Assembly (NCBI GenBank): GCA_035771175.1
Contig: JAYMFD010003863.1
Span: forward strand, 1-64,000
From: Paratinospora sagittata
Taxonomy: Eukaryota; Streptophyta; Magnoliopsida; Ranunculales; Menispermaceae
DNA: 64,000 bases
Direction: 5' to 3'
Positions within the stretch are counted from its first letter, which is position 1, and every line of letters begins with the position of its first letter. Positions 12,184 to 25,947 of the stretch are shown here, one piece after another. Position numbers and translations under genes: made by a program. The notes beneath the pieces are model-generated. The model made no database searches. It saw nothing but the letters and a program-made list of their open reading frames with translations, and was not told the DNA's origin.

Positions 12184-13330
12184 TTGTGTATATCGACCTG
12201 CTATAGCCTGCTAAAAGAGAACATGATACACAACCCAATAGCACGCTATCCACGTCTGAGAGAAAAATCTGATATTTCTGACGAGAAAAATCTGGACACT
12301 TATGCTTGCTCGATTTTTCTATTCCTTACACAGTTTTGCAAGGTTATCTTAATTGAAATATTTTCTACTAACACCTAGATGATTCCCATTGTCTCGCACG
12401 CCCAAAACAACTTTAGATTGAACAATGTTTTGAATTCAAATCGTTTTGTACTCTCTTGCTCTTTAACCTGCAACTTCTAATTTTATAAAACACTCATTCT
12501 CTGCTTTTCAAAAATACAACACACATGATTTTTGCAAGTTAGATTGAGCTTTCCAAAGAGTTTTCCAGGAGAAGAAGCCTCAAATTGAATCAAAATTGCA
12601 ATCTGTCTTCATGATAACGTCATTGTTCAGCAAGTTCTTCGTTTTATTCCTTTTGTGCTTAGATTTGCAGAGACTATCCTTTGTTTTAAACTGTAAGTAT
12701 ATGAAGTGGTCTCGGAAAGATAACACATTAAAAACGAACACATCACCTGTATTGCATCAAGAACACATCAAACAATAGCTTTCGAAGTCTACAAAAGGTC
12801 AAGCTCGAAGAACGATGACATATCTCACGTCTAATGCATTAGTTTGATCTTTGGTGTGTAGGGTAAAATCTCGATCAATCTCAGCACTAAAACTCTGAAA
12901 ATTGCAAAGCCTTCAAAATCACTTCGATATAGTATTTCATTTTGAAAAAATGATGTTCGAAAGGTTTTAATCATAATTTCAATGAGATTCGAATTATTTA
13001 AATATTATTAATCTTATATCAATATGTTTTGTGTCAATGGAATGGTTCTTAACTGTCAAAATATTAATTTTTCAAAAATAAGGCTATCCAGCAATTGGCC
13101 AAAATTTTCCAGAAGGCACTAGCGCACTATCAGTGTTGATAGCACGCTGATAGGGTTCTATAATAAAACATATGTTTTTCTGGAAAATTATCTATAGCAC
13201 GCTATCCCGTTTGATAACTCCTTATAAAGCTGTTGCTGTGACCTTTCCATTTTTAGTGAGATGGGCAATAGCGCGCTATAGGCCTTGATAACACGCTATC
13301 GAAAAGTCTAAAAAACTCGAGCTCACGGGT
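12184..13330 (+). repeat. Satellite unit 11 (second unit of the tetramer)
   Basis: AGAGAA type with G at u79, CCAGGAGAAG, AAAAGGTCAAG, TTAACTGTC and CGAAAAGTC, all shared with unit 15. GTCTTCATGAT near 12604 and TTAAATATTATT near 13000 are private. Confidence 0.95.
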
Positions 13331-14477
13331 TTGTGTATATCGACCTGCTATAGCCTGCTAAACGAGAACATGATACACAACCCAATAGCGCGCTATCCAC
13401 GTCTGAGACAAAAATCTGATATTTCTGACGAGAAAAATCTGGACACTTATGCTTGCTCGATTTTTCTATTCCTTACACAGTTTTGCAAGGTTATCTTTAT
13501 TGAAATATTTTCTACTAACACCTAGATGATTCCCATTGTCTCGCACGCCCAAATCAACTTTAGATTGAACAATGTTTTGAATTCAAATCGTTTTGTACTC
13601 TCTTGCTCTTTAACCTGCAACTTCTAATTTTATAAAACACTCATTCTCTGATTTTCAAAAATACAACACACATGATTTTTGCAAGTTAGATTGAGCTTTC
13701 CAAAGAGTTTTCCAAGAGAAGAAGCCTCAAATTGAATCAAAATTGCAATCTGTCTTGATGATAACGTCATTGTTCCGCAAGTTCTTCATTTTATTCCTTT
13801 TGTGCTTAGATTTGCAGAGACTATCCTTTGTTTTAAACTGTAAGTATATGAAGTGGTCTCGGAAAGATAACACATCAAAAACGAACACATCACCTGTATT
13901 GCATCAAGAACACATCAAACAATAGCTTTCGAAGTCTACAAAAGATCAAGCTCGAAGAACGATGTCATATCTCACGTCTAATGCATTAGTTTGATCTTTG
14001 GTGTGTAGGGTAAAATCTCGATCAATCTCAGCACTAAAATTCTGAAAATTGCAAAGTCTTCAAAATCACTTCGATATAGTATTTCATTTTGAAAAAATGA
14101 TGTTCGAAAGGTTTTAATCATAATTTCAATGAGATTCGAATTATTTAAAAATTATTAATCTTATATCAATATGTTTTGTGTCAATGGAATGGTTCTTAAG
14201 TGTCAAAATATTAATTTTTCAAAAATAAGGCTATCCGGCAATTGGCCAAAATCTTCCAGAAGGCACTAGCGCACTATAAGTGTTGATAGCACGCTGATAG
14301 GGTTCTATAATAAAACATTTGTTTTTCTGGAAAATTATCTATAGCGCGCTATCCCGTTTGATAACTCCTTATAAAGCGGTTGCAGTGATCTTTCCATTTT
14401 TAGTGAGATGGGCAATAGCGCGCTATAGGCCTTGATAACACGCTATCGGAAAGTCTAAAAAACTCGAGCTCACGGGT
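13331..14477 (+). repeat. Satellite unit 12 (third unit of the tetramer)
   Basis: CGAGAA type with CCCAAATCAAC and TTCCGCAAG, shared only with unit 16. The right part has CTATAAGTG, CATTTGTTT and AAAGCGGTTG. GATGTCATAT near 13964 is private. Confidence 0.95.
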
Positions 14478-15624
14478 TTGTGTATATCGACCTGCTATAG
14501 CCTGCTAAAAGAGAACATGATACACAACCCAATAGCACGCTATCCACGTCTGAGACAAAAATCTGATATTTCTGATGAGAAAAATCTGGACACTTATGCT
14601 TGCTCGATTTTTTTATTCCTTACACAGTTTTGCAAGGTTATCTTTATTGAAATATTTTCTACTAACACCTAGATGATTCCCATTGTCTCGCACGCCCAAA
14701 ACAACTTTAGATTGAACAATGTTATGAATTCAAATCGTTTTGTACTCTCTTGCTCTTTAACCTGCAACTTCTAATTTTATAAAACACTTATTCTCTGATT
14801 TTCAAAAATACAACACACATGATTTTTGCAAGTTAGATTGAGCTTTCCAAAGAGTTTTCCAAGAGAAGAAGCCTCAAATTGAATCAAAATTGCAATCTGT
14901 CTTGATGATAACGTCATTGTTCAGCAAGTTCTTCGTTTTATTCCTTTTGTGCTTAGATTTGCAGAGACTATCCTTTGTTTTAAACTGTAAGTATATGAAG
15001 TGGTCTCGGAAAGATAACACATTAAAAACGAACACATCACCTGTATTGCATCAAGAACACATCAAACAATAGCTTTCGAAGTCTACAAAAGATCAAGCTC
15101 GAAGAACGATGACATATCTCACGTCTAATGCATTAGTTTGATCTTTGGTGTGTAGGGTAAAATCTCGATCAATCTCAGCACTAAAACTCTGCAAATTGCA
15201 AAGCCTTCAAAATCACTTCGATATAGTATTTCATTTTGAAAAAATGATGTTCGAAAGGTTTTAATCATAATTTCAATGAGATTCGAATTATTTAAAAATT
15301 ATTAATCTTATATCAATATGTTTTGTGTCAATGGAATGGTTCTTAACTGTCAAAATATTAATTTTTCAAAAATAAGGCTATCCAGCAATTGGCAAAAATT
15401 TTCCAGAAGGCACTAGCGCACTATCAGTGTTGATAGCACGCTGATTGGGTTCTATAATAAAACATACGTTTTTCTGAAAAATTATTTATAGCGCGCTATC
15501 CCCTTTGATAACTCCTTATAAAGCTGTTGCAGTGATCTTTCCATTTTTAGTGTGATGGGCAATAGCGCGCTATAGGCCTTGATAACACGCTATCGGAAAG
15601 TCTAAAAAACTCGAGCTCATGGGT
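14478..15624 (+). repeat. Satellite unit 13 (fourth unit of the tetramer)
   Basis: AGAGAA type with GTTATGAATTC and CACTTATTC, the latter shared with unit 46. GCTGATTGGG near 15443 is private. It ends in CTCATGGG. Confidence 0.95.
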
Positions 15625-16771
15625 TTGTGTATATCGACCTGCTATAGCCTGCTAAACGAGCACATGATACACAACCCAATAGCACGTTATCCACGTCTGA
15701 GAAAAAAATCTGATATTTCTGACGAGAAAAATCTGGACACTTATGCTTGCTCGATTTTTCTATTCCTTACACAGTTTTGCAAGGTTATCTTAATTGAAAT
15801 ATTTTCTACTAACACCTAGATGATTCCCATTGTCTCGCACGCCCAAAACAAATTTAGATTGAACAATGTTTTGAATTCAAATCGTTTTGTACTCTCTTGC
15901 TCTTTAACCTGCGACTTCTAATTTTATAAAACACTCATTCTCTGCTTTTCAAAAATACAACACACATGATTTTTGCAAGTTAGATTGAGCTTTCCAAAGA
16001 GTTTTCCAAGAGAAGAAGCCTCAAATTGAATCAAAATTGCAATCTGTCTTGATGATAACGTCATTGTTCAGCAAGTTCTTCATTTTATTCCTTTTGTGCT
16101 TAGATTTGCAGAGACTATCCTTTGTTTTAAACTGTAAGTATATGAAGTGGTCTCGGAAAGGTAACACATAAAAAACGAACACATCACCTGTATTGCATCA
16201 AGAACACATCAAACAATAGCTTTCGAAGTCTACAAAAAATCAAGCTCGAAGAACGATGACATATCTCACGTCTAATGCATTAGTTTGATCTTTGGTGTGT
16301 TGGGTAAAATCTCGATCAATCTCAGCACTAAAACTCTGAAAATTGCAAAGTCTTCAAAATCACTTCGATATAGTATTTCATTTTGAAAAAATGATGTTCG
16401 AAAGGTTTTAATCATAATTTCAATGAGATTCGAATTATTTAAAAATTATTAATCTTATATCAATATGTTTTGTGTCAATGGAATGGTTCTTCAGTGTCAA
16501 AATATTAATTTTTCAAAAATAAGGCTATCCGGCAATTGGCCAAAATTTTCCAGAAGGCACTAGCGCACTATCAGTGTTGATAGCACGCTGATAGGGTTCT
16601 ATAATAAAACATACGTTTTTCTGAAAAATTATCTATAGCGCGCTATCCCCTTTGATAACTCCTTATAAAGCTGTTGCAGTGATCTTTCCATTTTTAGTGT
16701 GATGGGCAATAGCGCGCTATAGGCCTTGATAACACGCTATCGGAAAGTCTAAAAAACTCGAGCTCACGGGT
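15625..16771 (+). repeat. Satellite unit 14 (tetramer copy of unit 10)
   Basis: A at u79, AACAAATTTAG and CCTGCGACTTC as in unit 10. GCACGTTATCC near 15681, GTGTTGGGTAA near 16298 and TTCTTCAGTG near 16488 are not in unit 10. Confidence 0.95.
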
Positions 16772-17918
16772 TTGTGTATATCGACCTGCTATAGCCTGCT
16801 AAAAGAGAACATGATACACAACCCAATAGCACGCTATCCACGTCTGAGAGAAAAATCTGATATTTCTGACGAGAAAAATCTGGACACTTATGCTTGCTCG
16901 ATTTTTCTATTCCTTACACAGTTTTGCAAGGTTATCTTAATTGAAATATTTTCTACTAACACCTAGATGATTCCCATTGTCTCGCACGCCCAAAACAACT
17001 TTAGATTGAACAATGTTTTGAATTCAAATCGTTTTGTACTCTCTTGCTCTTTAACCTGCAACTTCTAATTTTATAAAACACTCATTCTCTGCTTTTCAAA
17101 AATACAACACACATGATTTTTGCAAGTTAGATTGAGCTTTCCAAAGAGTTTTCCAGGAGAAGAAGCCTCAAATTGAATCAAAATTGCAATCTGTCTTGAT
17201 GATAACGTCATTGTTCAGCAAGTTCTTCGTTTTATTCCTTTTGTGCTTAGATTTGCAGAGACTATCCTTTGTTTTAAACTGTAAGTATATGAAGTGGTCT
17301 CGGAAAGATAACACATTAAAAACGAACACATCACCTGTATTGCATCAAGAACACATCAAACAATAGCTTTCGAAGTCTACAAAAGGTCAAGCTCGAAGAA
17401 CGATGACATATCTCACGTCTAATGCATTAGTTTGATCTTTGGTGTGTAGGGTAAAATCTCGATCAATCTCAGCACTAAAACTCTGAAAATTGCAAAGCCT
17501 TCAAAATCACTTCGATATAGTATTTCATTTTGAAAAAATGATGTTCGAAAGGTTTTAATCATAATTTCAATGAGATTCGAATTATTTAAAAATTATTAAT
17601 CTTATATCAATATGTTTTGTGTCAATGGAATGGTTCTTAACTGTCAAAATATTAATTTTTCAAGAATAAGGCTATCCAGCAATTGGCCAAGATTTTCCAG
17701 AAGGCACTAGCGCACTATCAGTGTTGATAGCACGCTGATAGGGTTCTATAATAAAACATATGTTTTTCTGGAAAATTATCTATAGCACGCTATCCCGTTT
17801 GATAACTCCTTATAAAGCTGTTGCTGTGACCTTTCCATTTTTAGTGAGATGGGCAATAGCGCGCTATAGGCCTTGATAACACGTTATCGAAAAGTCTAAA
17901 AAACTCGAGCTCACGGGT
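16772..17918 (+). repeat. Satellite unit 15 (tetramer copy of unit 11)
   Basis: Carries the unit 11 markers CCAGGAGAAG, AAAAGGTCAAG, TTAACTGTC and GAAAAGTC. TCAAGAATAAG and CCAAGATTTTCC near 17661-17697 are private. Confidence 0.95.
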
Positions 17919-19065
17919 TTGTGTATATCGACCTGCTATAGCCTGCTAAACGAGAACATGATACACAACCCAATAGCGCGCTATCCACGTCTGAGACAAA
18001 AATCTGATATTTCTGACGAGAAAAATCTGGACACTTATGCTTGCTCGATTTTTCTATTCCTTACACAGTTTTGCAAGGTTATCTTTATTGAAATATTTTC
18101 TACTAACACCTAGATGATTCCCATTGTCTCGCACGCCCAAATCAACTTTAGATTGAACAATGTTTTGAATTCAAATCGTTTTGTACTCTCTTGCTCTTTA
18201 ACCTGCAACTTCTAATTTTATAAAACACTCATTCTCTGATTTTCAAAAATACAACACACATGATTTTTGCAAGTTAGATTGAGCTTTCCAAAGAGTTTTC
18301 CAAGAGAAGAAGCCTCAAATTGAATCAAAATTGCAATCTGTCTTGATGATAACGTCATTGTTCCGCAAGTTCTTCATTTTATTCCTTTTGTGCTTAGATT
18401 TGCAGAGACTATCCTTTGTTTTAAACTGTAAGTATATGAAGTGGTCTCGGAAAGATAACACATCAAAAACGAACACATCACCTGTATTGCATCAAGAACA
18501 CATCAAACAATAGCTTTCGAAGTCTACAAAAGATCAAGCTCGAAGAACGATGACATATCTCACGTCTAATGCATTAGTTTGATCTTTGGTGTGTAGGGTA
18601 AAATCTCGATCAATCTCAGCACTAAAATTCTGAAAATTGCAAAGTCTTCAAAATCACTTCGATATAGTATTTCATTTTGAAAAAATGATGTTCGAAAGGT
18701 TTTAATCATAATTTCAATGAGATTCGAATTATTTAAAAATTATTAATCTTATATCAATATGTTTTGTGTCAATGGAATGGTTCTTAAGTGTCAAAATATT
18801 AATTTTTCAAAAATAAGGCTATCCGGCAATTGGCCAAAATCTTCCAGAAGGCACTAGCGCACTATAAGTGTTGATAGCACGCTGATAGGGTTCTATAATA
18901 AAACATTTGTTTTTCTGGAAAATTATCTATAGCGCGCTATCCCGTTTGATAACTCCTTATAAAGCGGTTGCAGTGATCTTTCCATTTTTAGTGAGATGGG
19001 CAATAGCGCGCTATAGGCCTTGATAACACGCTATCGGAAAGTCTAAAAAACTCGAGCTCATGGGT
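17919..19065 (+). repeat. Satellite unit 16 (tetramer copy of unit 12)
   Basis: Carries CCCAAATCAAC, TTCCGCAAG, CTATAAGTG and AAAGCGGTTG as in unit 12. It ends in CTCATGGG where unit 12 has CTCACGGG, marking the right limit of tetramer identity. Confidence 0.95.
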
Positions 19066-20212
19066 TTGTGTATATCGACCTGCTATAGCCTGCTAAACGA
19101 GCACATGATACACAACCCAATAGCACGCTATCCACGTCTGAGACAAAAATCTGATATTTCTGACGAGAAAAATCTGGACACTTATGCTTGCTCGATTTTT
19201 CTATTCCTTACACAGTTTTGCAAGGTTATCTTAATTGAAATATTTTCTACTAACACCTAGATGATTCCCATTGTCTCGCACGCCCAAAACAACTTTAGAT
19301 TGAACAATGTTTTGAATTCAAATCGTTTTGTACTCTCTTGCTCTTTAACCTGCAACTTCTAATTTTATAAAACACTCATTCTGTGCTTTTCAAAAATACA
19401 ACACACATGATTTTTGCAAGTTAGATTGAGCTTTCCAAAGAGTTTTCCAAGAGAAGAAGCCTCAAATTGAATCAAAATTGCAATCTGTCTTGATGATAAC
19501 GTCATTGTTCAGCAAGTTCTTCATTTTATTCCTTTTGTGCTTAGATTTGCAGAGACTATCCTTTGTTTTAAACTGTAAGTATATGAAGTGGTCTCGGAAA
19601 GGTAACACATAAAAAACGAACACATCACCTGTATTGCATCAAGAACACATCAAACAATAGCTTTCGAAGTCTACAAAAAATCAAGCTCGAAGAACGATGA
19701 CATATCTCACGTCTAATGCATTAGTTTGATCTTTGGTGTGTAGGGTAAAATCTCGATCAATCTCAGCACTAAAACTCTGAAAATTGCAAAGTCTTCAAAA
19801 TCACTTCGATATAGTATTTCATTTTGAAAAAATGATGTTCGAAAGGTTTTAATCATAATTTCAATGAGATTCGAATTATTTAAAAATTATTAATCTTATA
19901 TCAATATGTTTTGTGTCAATGGAATGGTTCTTAAGTGTCAAAATATTAATTTTTCAAAAATAAGGCTATCCGGCAATTGGCCAAAATTTTCCAGAAGGCA
20001 CTAGCGCACTATCAGTGTTGATAGCACGCTGATAGGGTTCCATAATAAAACATACGTTTTTCTGAAAAATTATCTATAGCGCGCTATCCCCTTTGATAAC
20101 TCCTTATAAAGCTGTTGCAGTGATCTTTCCATTTTTAGTGTGATGGGCAATAGCGCGCTATAGGCCTTGATAACACGCTATCGGAAAGTCTAAAAAACTC
20201 GAGCTCACGGGT
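19066..20212 (+). repeat. Satellite unit 17
   Basis: CGAGCA type with C at u79 and CATTCTGTGC. From here on GGTAACACATA, CATACG and CTGAAAAATT prevail. GGTTCCATAAT at 20038 is shared with unit 19. Confidence 0.95.
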
Positions 20213-21359
20213 TTGTGTATATCGACCTGCTATAGCCTGCTAAACGAGCACATGATACACAACCCAATAGCACGCTATCCACGTCTGAGAGAAAAATCTG
20301 ATATTTCTGACGAGAAAAATCTGGACACTTATGCTTGCTCGATTTTTCTATTCCTTACACAGTTTTGCAAGGTTATCTTAATTGAAATATTTTCTACTAA
20401 CACCTAGATGATTCCCATTATCTCGCACGCCCAAAACAACTTTAGATTGAACAATGTTTTGAATTCAAATCGTTTTGTACTCTCTTGCTCTTTAACCTGC
20501 AGCTTCTAATTTTATAAAACACTCATTCTCTGCTTTTCAAAAATACAACACACATGATTTTTGCAAGTTAGATTGAGCTTTCCAAAGAGTTTTCCAAGAG
20601 AAGAAGCCTCAAATTGAATCAAAATTGCAATCTGTCTTGATGATAACGTCATTGTTCAGCAAGTTCTTCATTTTATTCCTTTTGTGCTTAGATTTGCAGA
20701 GACTATCCTTTGTTTTAAACTGTAAGTATATGAAGTGGTCTCGGAAAGGTAACACATAAAAAACGAACACATCACCTGTATTGCATCAAGAACACATCAA
20801 ACAATAGCTTTCGAAGTCTACAAAAAATCAAGCTCGAAGAACGATGACATATCTCACGTCTAATGCATTAGTTTGATCTTTGGTGTGTAGGGTAAAATCT
20901 CGATCAATCTCAGCACTAAAATTCTGAAAATTGCAAAGTCTTCAAAATCACTTCGATATAGTATTTCATTTTGAAAAAATGATGTTCGAAAGGTTTTAAT
21001 CATAATTTCAATGAGATTCGAATTATTTAAAAATTATTAATCTTATATCAATATGTTTTGTGTCAATGGAATGGTTCTTAAGTGTCAAAATATTAATTTT
21101 TCAAAAATAAGGCTATCCGGCAATTGGCCAAAATTTTCCAGAAGGCACTAGCGCACTATCAGTGTTGATAGCACGCTGATAGGGTTCTATAATAAAACAT
21201 ATGTTTTTCTGAAAAATTATCTATAGCGCGCTATCCCCTTTGATAACTCCTTATAAAGCTGTTGCAGTGATCTTTCCATTTTTAGTGTGATGGGCAATAG
21301 CGCGCTATAGGCCTTGATAACACGCTATCGGAAAGTCTAAAAAACTCGAGCTCACGGGT
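20213..21359 (+). repeat. Satellite unit 18
   Basis: G at u79, with CATTATCTCGC and CCTGCAGCTTC, both shared with units 20 and 21. AAAATTCTG appears near 20918. Confidence 0.95.
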
Positions 21360-22506
21360 TTGTGTATATCGACCTGCTATAGCCTGCTAAACGAGCAAAT
21401 GATACACAACCCAATAGCACGCTATCCACGTCTTAGAGAAAAATCTGATATTTCTGACGAGAAAAATCTGGACACTTATGCTTGCTCGATTTTTCTATTC
21501 CTTACACAGTTTTGCAAGGTTATCTTAATTGAAATATTTTCTACTAACACCTAGATGATTCCCATTGTCTCGCACGCCCAAAACAACTTTAGATTGAACA
21601 ATGTTTTGAATTCAAATCGTTTTGTACTCTCTTGCTCTTTAACCTGCAACTTCTAATTTTATAAAACACTCATTCTGTGCTTTTCAAAAATACAACACAC
21701 ATGATTTTTGCAAGTTAGATTGAGCTTTCCAAAGAGTTTTCCAAGAGAAGAAGCCTCAAATTGAATCAAAATTGCAATCTGTCTTGATGATAACGTCATT
21801 GTTCAGCAAGTTCTTCATTTTATTCCTTTTGTGCTTAGATTTGCAGAGACTATCCTTTGTTTTAAACTGTAAGTATATGAAGTGGTCTCGGAAAGGTAAC
21901 ACATAAAAAACGAACACATCACCTGTATTGCATCAAGAACACATCAAACAATAGCTTTCGAAGTCTACAAAAAATCAAGCTCGAAGAACGATGACATATC
22001 TCACGTCTAATGCATTAGTTTGATCTTTGGTGTGTAGGGTAAAATCTCGATCAATCTCAGCACTAAAACTCTGAAAATTGCAAAGTCTTCAAAATCACTT
22101 CGATATAGTATTTCATTTTGAAAAAATGATGTTCGAAAGGTTTTAATCATAATTTCAATGAGATTCGAATTATTTAAAAATTATTAATCTTATATCAATA
22201 TGTTTTGTGTCAATGGAATGGTTCTTAAGTGTCAAAATATTAATTTTTCAAAAATAAGGCTATCCGGCAATTGGCCAAAATTTTCCAGAAGGCACTAGCG
22301 CACTATCAGTGTTGATAGCACGCTGATAGGGTTCCATAATAAAACATACGTTTTTCTGAAAAATTATCTATAGCGCGCTATCCCCTTTGATAACTCCTTA
22401 TAAAGCTGTTGCAGTGATCTTTCCATTTTTAGTGTGATGGGCAATAGCGCGCTATAGGCCTTGATAACACGCTATCGGAAAGTCTAAAAAACTCGAGCTC
22501 ACGGGT
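21360..22506 (+). repeat. Satellite unit 19
   Basis: GAGCAAATGAT near 21392 is private. GTCTTAGAG near 21431 is shared with units 22, 24 and 35. GGTTCCATAAT is shared with unit 17 at an offset of exactly two units. Confidence 0.95.
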
Positions 22507-23653
22507 TTGTGTATATCGACCTGCTATAGCCTGCTAAACGAGCACATGATACACAACCCAATAGCACGCTATCCACGTCTGAGAGAAAAATCTGATATTT
22601 CTGACGAGAAAAATCTGGACACTTATGCTTGCTCGATTTTTCTATTCCTTACACAGTTTTGCAAGGTTATCTTAATTGAAATATTTTCTACTAACACCTA
22701 GATGATTCCCATTATCTCGCACGCCCAAAACAACTTTAGATTGAACAATGTTTTGAATTCAAATCGTTTTGTACTCTCTTGCTCTTTAACCTGCAGCTTC
22801 TAATTTTATAAAACACTCATTCTCTGCTTTTCAAAAATACAACACACATGATTTTTGCAAGTTAGATTGAGCTTTCCAAAGAGTTTTCCAAGAGAAGAAG
22901 CCTCAAATTGAATCAAAATTGCAATCTGTCTTGATGATAACGTCATTGTTCAGCAAGTTCTTCATTTTATTCCTTTTGTGCTTAGATTTGCAGAGACTAT
23001 CCTTTGTTTTAAACTGTAAGTATATGAAGTGGTCTCGGAAAGGTAACACATAAAAAACGAACACATCACCTGTATTGCATCAAGAACACATCAAACAATA
23101 GCTTTCGAAGTCTACAAAAAATCAAGCTCGAAGAACGATGACATATCTCACGTCTAATGCATTAGTTTGATCTTTGGTGTGTAGGGTAAAATCTCGATCA
23201 ATCTCAGCACTAAAACTCTGAAAATTGCAAAGTCTTCAAAATCACTTCGATATAGTATTTCATTTTGAAAAAATGATGTTCGAAAGGTTTTAATCATAAT
23301 TTCAATGAGATTCGAATTATTTAAAAATTATTAATCTTATATCAATATGTTTTGTGTCAATGGAATGGTTCTTAAGTGTCAAAATATTAATTTTTCAAAA
23401 ATAAGGCTATCCGGCAATTGGCCAAAATTTTCCAGAAGGCACTAGCGCACTATCAGTGTTGATAGCACGCTGATAGGGTTCTATAATAAAACATACGTTT
23501 TTCTGAAAAATTATCTATAGCGCGCTATCCCCTTTGATAACTCCTTATAAAGCTGTTGCAGTGATCTTTCCATTTTTATTGTGATGGGCAATAGCGCGCT
23601 ATAGGCCTTGATAACACGCTATCGGAAAGTCTAAAAAACTCGAGCTCACAGGT
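22507..23653 (+). repeat. Satellite unit 20
   Basis: CATTATCTCGC and CCTGCAGCTTC as in unit 18. TTTTTATTGTG near 23576 is private; it ends in CTCACAGG. Confidence 0.95.
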
Positions 23654-24800
23654 TTGTGTATATCGACCTGCTATAGCCTGCTAAACGAGCACATGATACA
23701 CAACCCAATAGCACGCTATCCACGTCTGAGAGAAAAATCTGATATTTCTGACGAGAAAAATCTGGACACTTATGCTTGCTCGATTTTTCTATTCCTTACA
23801 CAGTTTTGCAAGGTTATCTTAATTGAAATATTTTCTACTAACACCTAGATGATTCCCATTATCTCGCACGCCCAAAACAACTTTAGATTGAACAATGTTT
23901 TGAATTCAAATCGTTTTGTACTCTCTTGCTCTTTAACCTGCAGCTTCTAATTTTATAAAACACTCATTCTCTGCTTTTCAAAAATACAACACACATGATT
24001 TTTGCAAGTTAGATTGAGCTTTCCAAAGAGTTTTCCAAGAGAAGAAGCCTCAAATTGAATCAAAATTGCAATCTGTCTTGATGATAACGTCATTGTTCAG
24101 CAAGTTCTTCAGTTTATTCCTTTTGTGCTTAGATTTGCAGAGACTATCCTTTGTTTTAAACTGTAAGTATATGAAGTGGTCTCGGAAAGGTAACACATAA
24201 AAAACGAACACATCACCTGTATTGCATCAAGAACACATCAAACAATAGCTTTCGAAGTCTACAAAAAATCAAGCTCGAAGAACGATGACATATCTCACGT
24301 CTAATGCATTAGTTTGATCTTTGGTGTGTAGGGTAAAATCTCGATCAATCTCAGCACTAAAACTCTGAAAATTGCAAAGTCTTCAAAATCACTTCGATAT
24401 AGTATTTCATTTTGAAAAAATGATGTTCGAAAGGTTTTAATCATAATTTCAATGAGATTCGAATTATTTAAAAATTATTAATCTTATATCAATATGTTTT
24501 GTGTCAATGGAATGGTTCTTAAGTGTCAAAATATTAATTTTTCAAAAATAAGGCTATCCGGCAATTGGCCAAAATTTTCCAGAAGGCACTAGCGCACTAT
24601 CAGTGTTGATAGCACGCTGATAGGGTTCTATAATAAAACATACGTTTTTCTGAAAAATTATCTATAGCGCGCTATCCCCTTTGATAACTCCTTATAAAGC
24701 TGTTGCAGTGATCTTTCCATTTTTAGTGTGATGGGCAATAGCGCGCTATAGGCCTTGATAACACGCTATCGGAAAGTCTAAAAAACTCGAGCTCACGGGT
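23654..24800 (+). repeat. Satellite unit 21
   Basis: CATTATCTCGC and CCTGCAGCTTC as in units 18 and 20. CTTCAGTTTATT near 24107 is private. Confidence 0.95.
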
Positions 24801-25947
24801 TTGTGTATATCGACCTGCTATAGCCTGCTAAACGAGCACATGATACACAACCCAATAGCACGCTATCCACGTCTTAGAGAAAAATCTGATATTTCTGACG
24901 AGAAAAATCTGGACACTTATGCTTGCTCGATTTTTCTATTCCTTACACAGTTTTGCAAGGTTATCTTAATTGAAATATTTTCTACTAACACCTAGATGAT
25001 TCCCATTGTCTCGCACGCCCAAAACAACTTTAGATTGAACAATGTTTTGAATTCAAATCGTTTTGTACTCTCTTGCTCTTTAACCTGCAGCTTCTAATTT
25101 TATAAAACACTCATTCTCTGCTTTTCAAAAATACAACACACATGATTTTTGCAAGTTAGATTGAGCTTTCCAAAGAGTTTTCCAAGAGAAGAAGCCTCAA
25201 ATTGAATCAAAATTGCAATCTGTCTTGATGATAACGTCATTGTTCAGCAAGTTCTTCATTTTATTCCTTTTGTGCTTAGATTTGCAGAGACTATCCTTTG
25301 TATTAAACTGTAAGTATATGAAGTGGTCTCGGAAAGGTAACACATAAAAAACGAACACATCACCTGTATTGCATCAAGAACACATCAAACAATAGCTTTC
25401 GAAGTCTACAAAAAATCAAGCTCGAAGAACGATGACATATCTCACGTCTAATGCATTAGTTTGATCTTTGGTGTGTAGGGTAAAATCTCGATCAATCTCA
25501 GCACTAAAACTCTGAAAATTGCAAAGTCTTCAAAATCACTTCGATATAGTATTTCATTTTGAAAAAATGATGTTCGAAAGGTTTTAATCATAATTTCAAT
25601 GAGATTCGAATTATTTAAAAATTATTAATCTTATATCAATATGTTTTGTGTCAATGGAATGGTTCTTAAGTGTCAAAATATTAATTTTTCAAAAATAAGG
25701 CAATCCGTCAATTGGCCAAAATTTTCCAGAAGGCACTAGCGCACTATCAGTGTTGATAGCACGCTGATAGGGTTCTATAATAAAACATACGTTTTTCTGA
25801 AAAATTATCTATAGCGCGCTATCCCCTTTGATAACTCCTTATAAAGCTGTTGCAGTGATCTTTCCATTTTTAGTGTGATGGGCAATAGCGCGCTATAAGC
25901 CTTGATAACACGCTATCGGAAAGTCTAAAAAACTCGAGCTCACGGGT
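24801..25947 (+). repeat. Satellite unit 22
   Basis: GTCTTAGAG and CCTGCAGCTTC. Private changes are TTTGTATTAAAC near 25297, GGCAATCCGTC near 25699 and GCTATAAGCC near 25897. Confidence 0.95.

Larger units (their letters stand above)
10875..19050 (+). repeat. Four-unit higher-order repeat (period 4588)
   Basis: About 10.88-14.46 kb is repeated at about 15.46-19.05 kb. Markers 4588 bases apart include ATTATTTATAG, GAGAAAAAAA, AACAAATTTAG, CCTGCGACTTC, CCAGGAGAAG, AAAAGGTCAAG, TTAACTGTC, CCCAAATCAAC, TTCCGCAAG and AAAGCGGTTG. Several sites between 11.39 and 11.76 kb do not match, which suggests later conversion. Confidence 0.88.
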
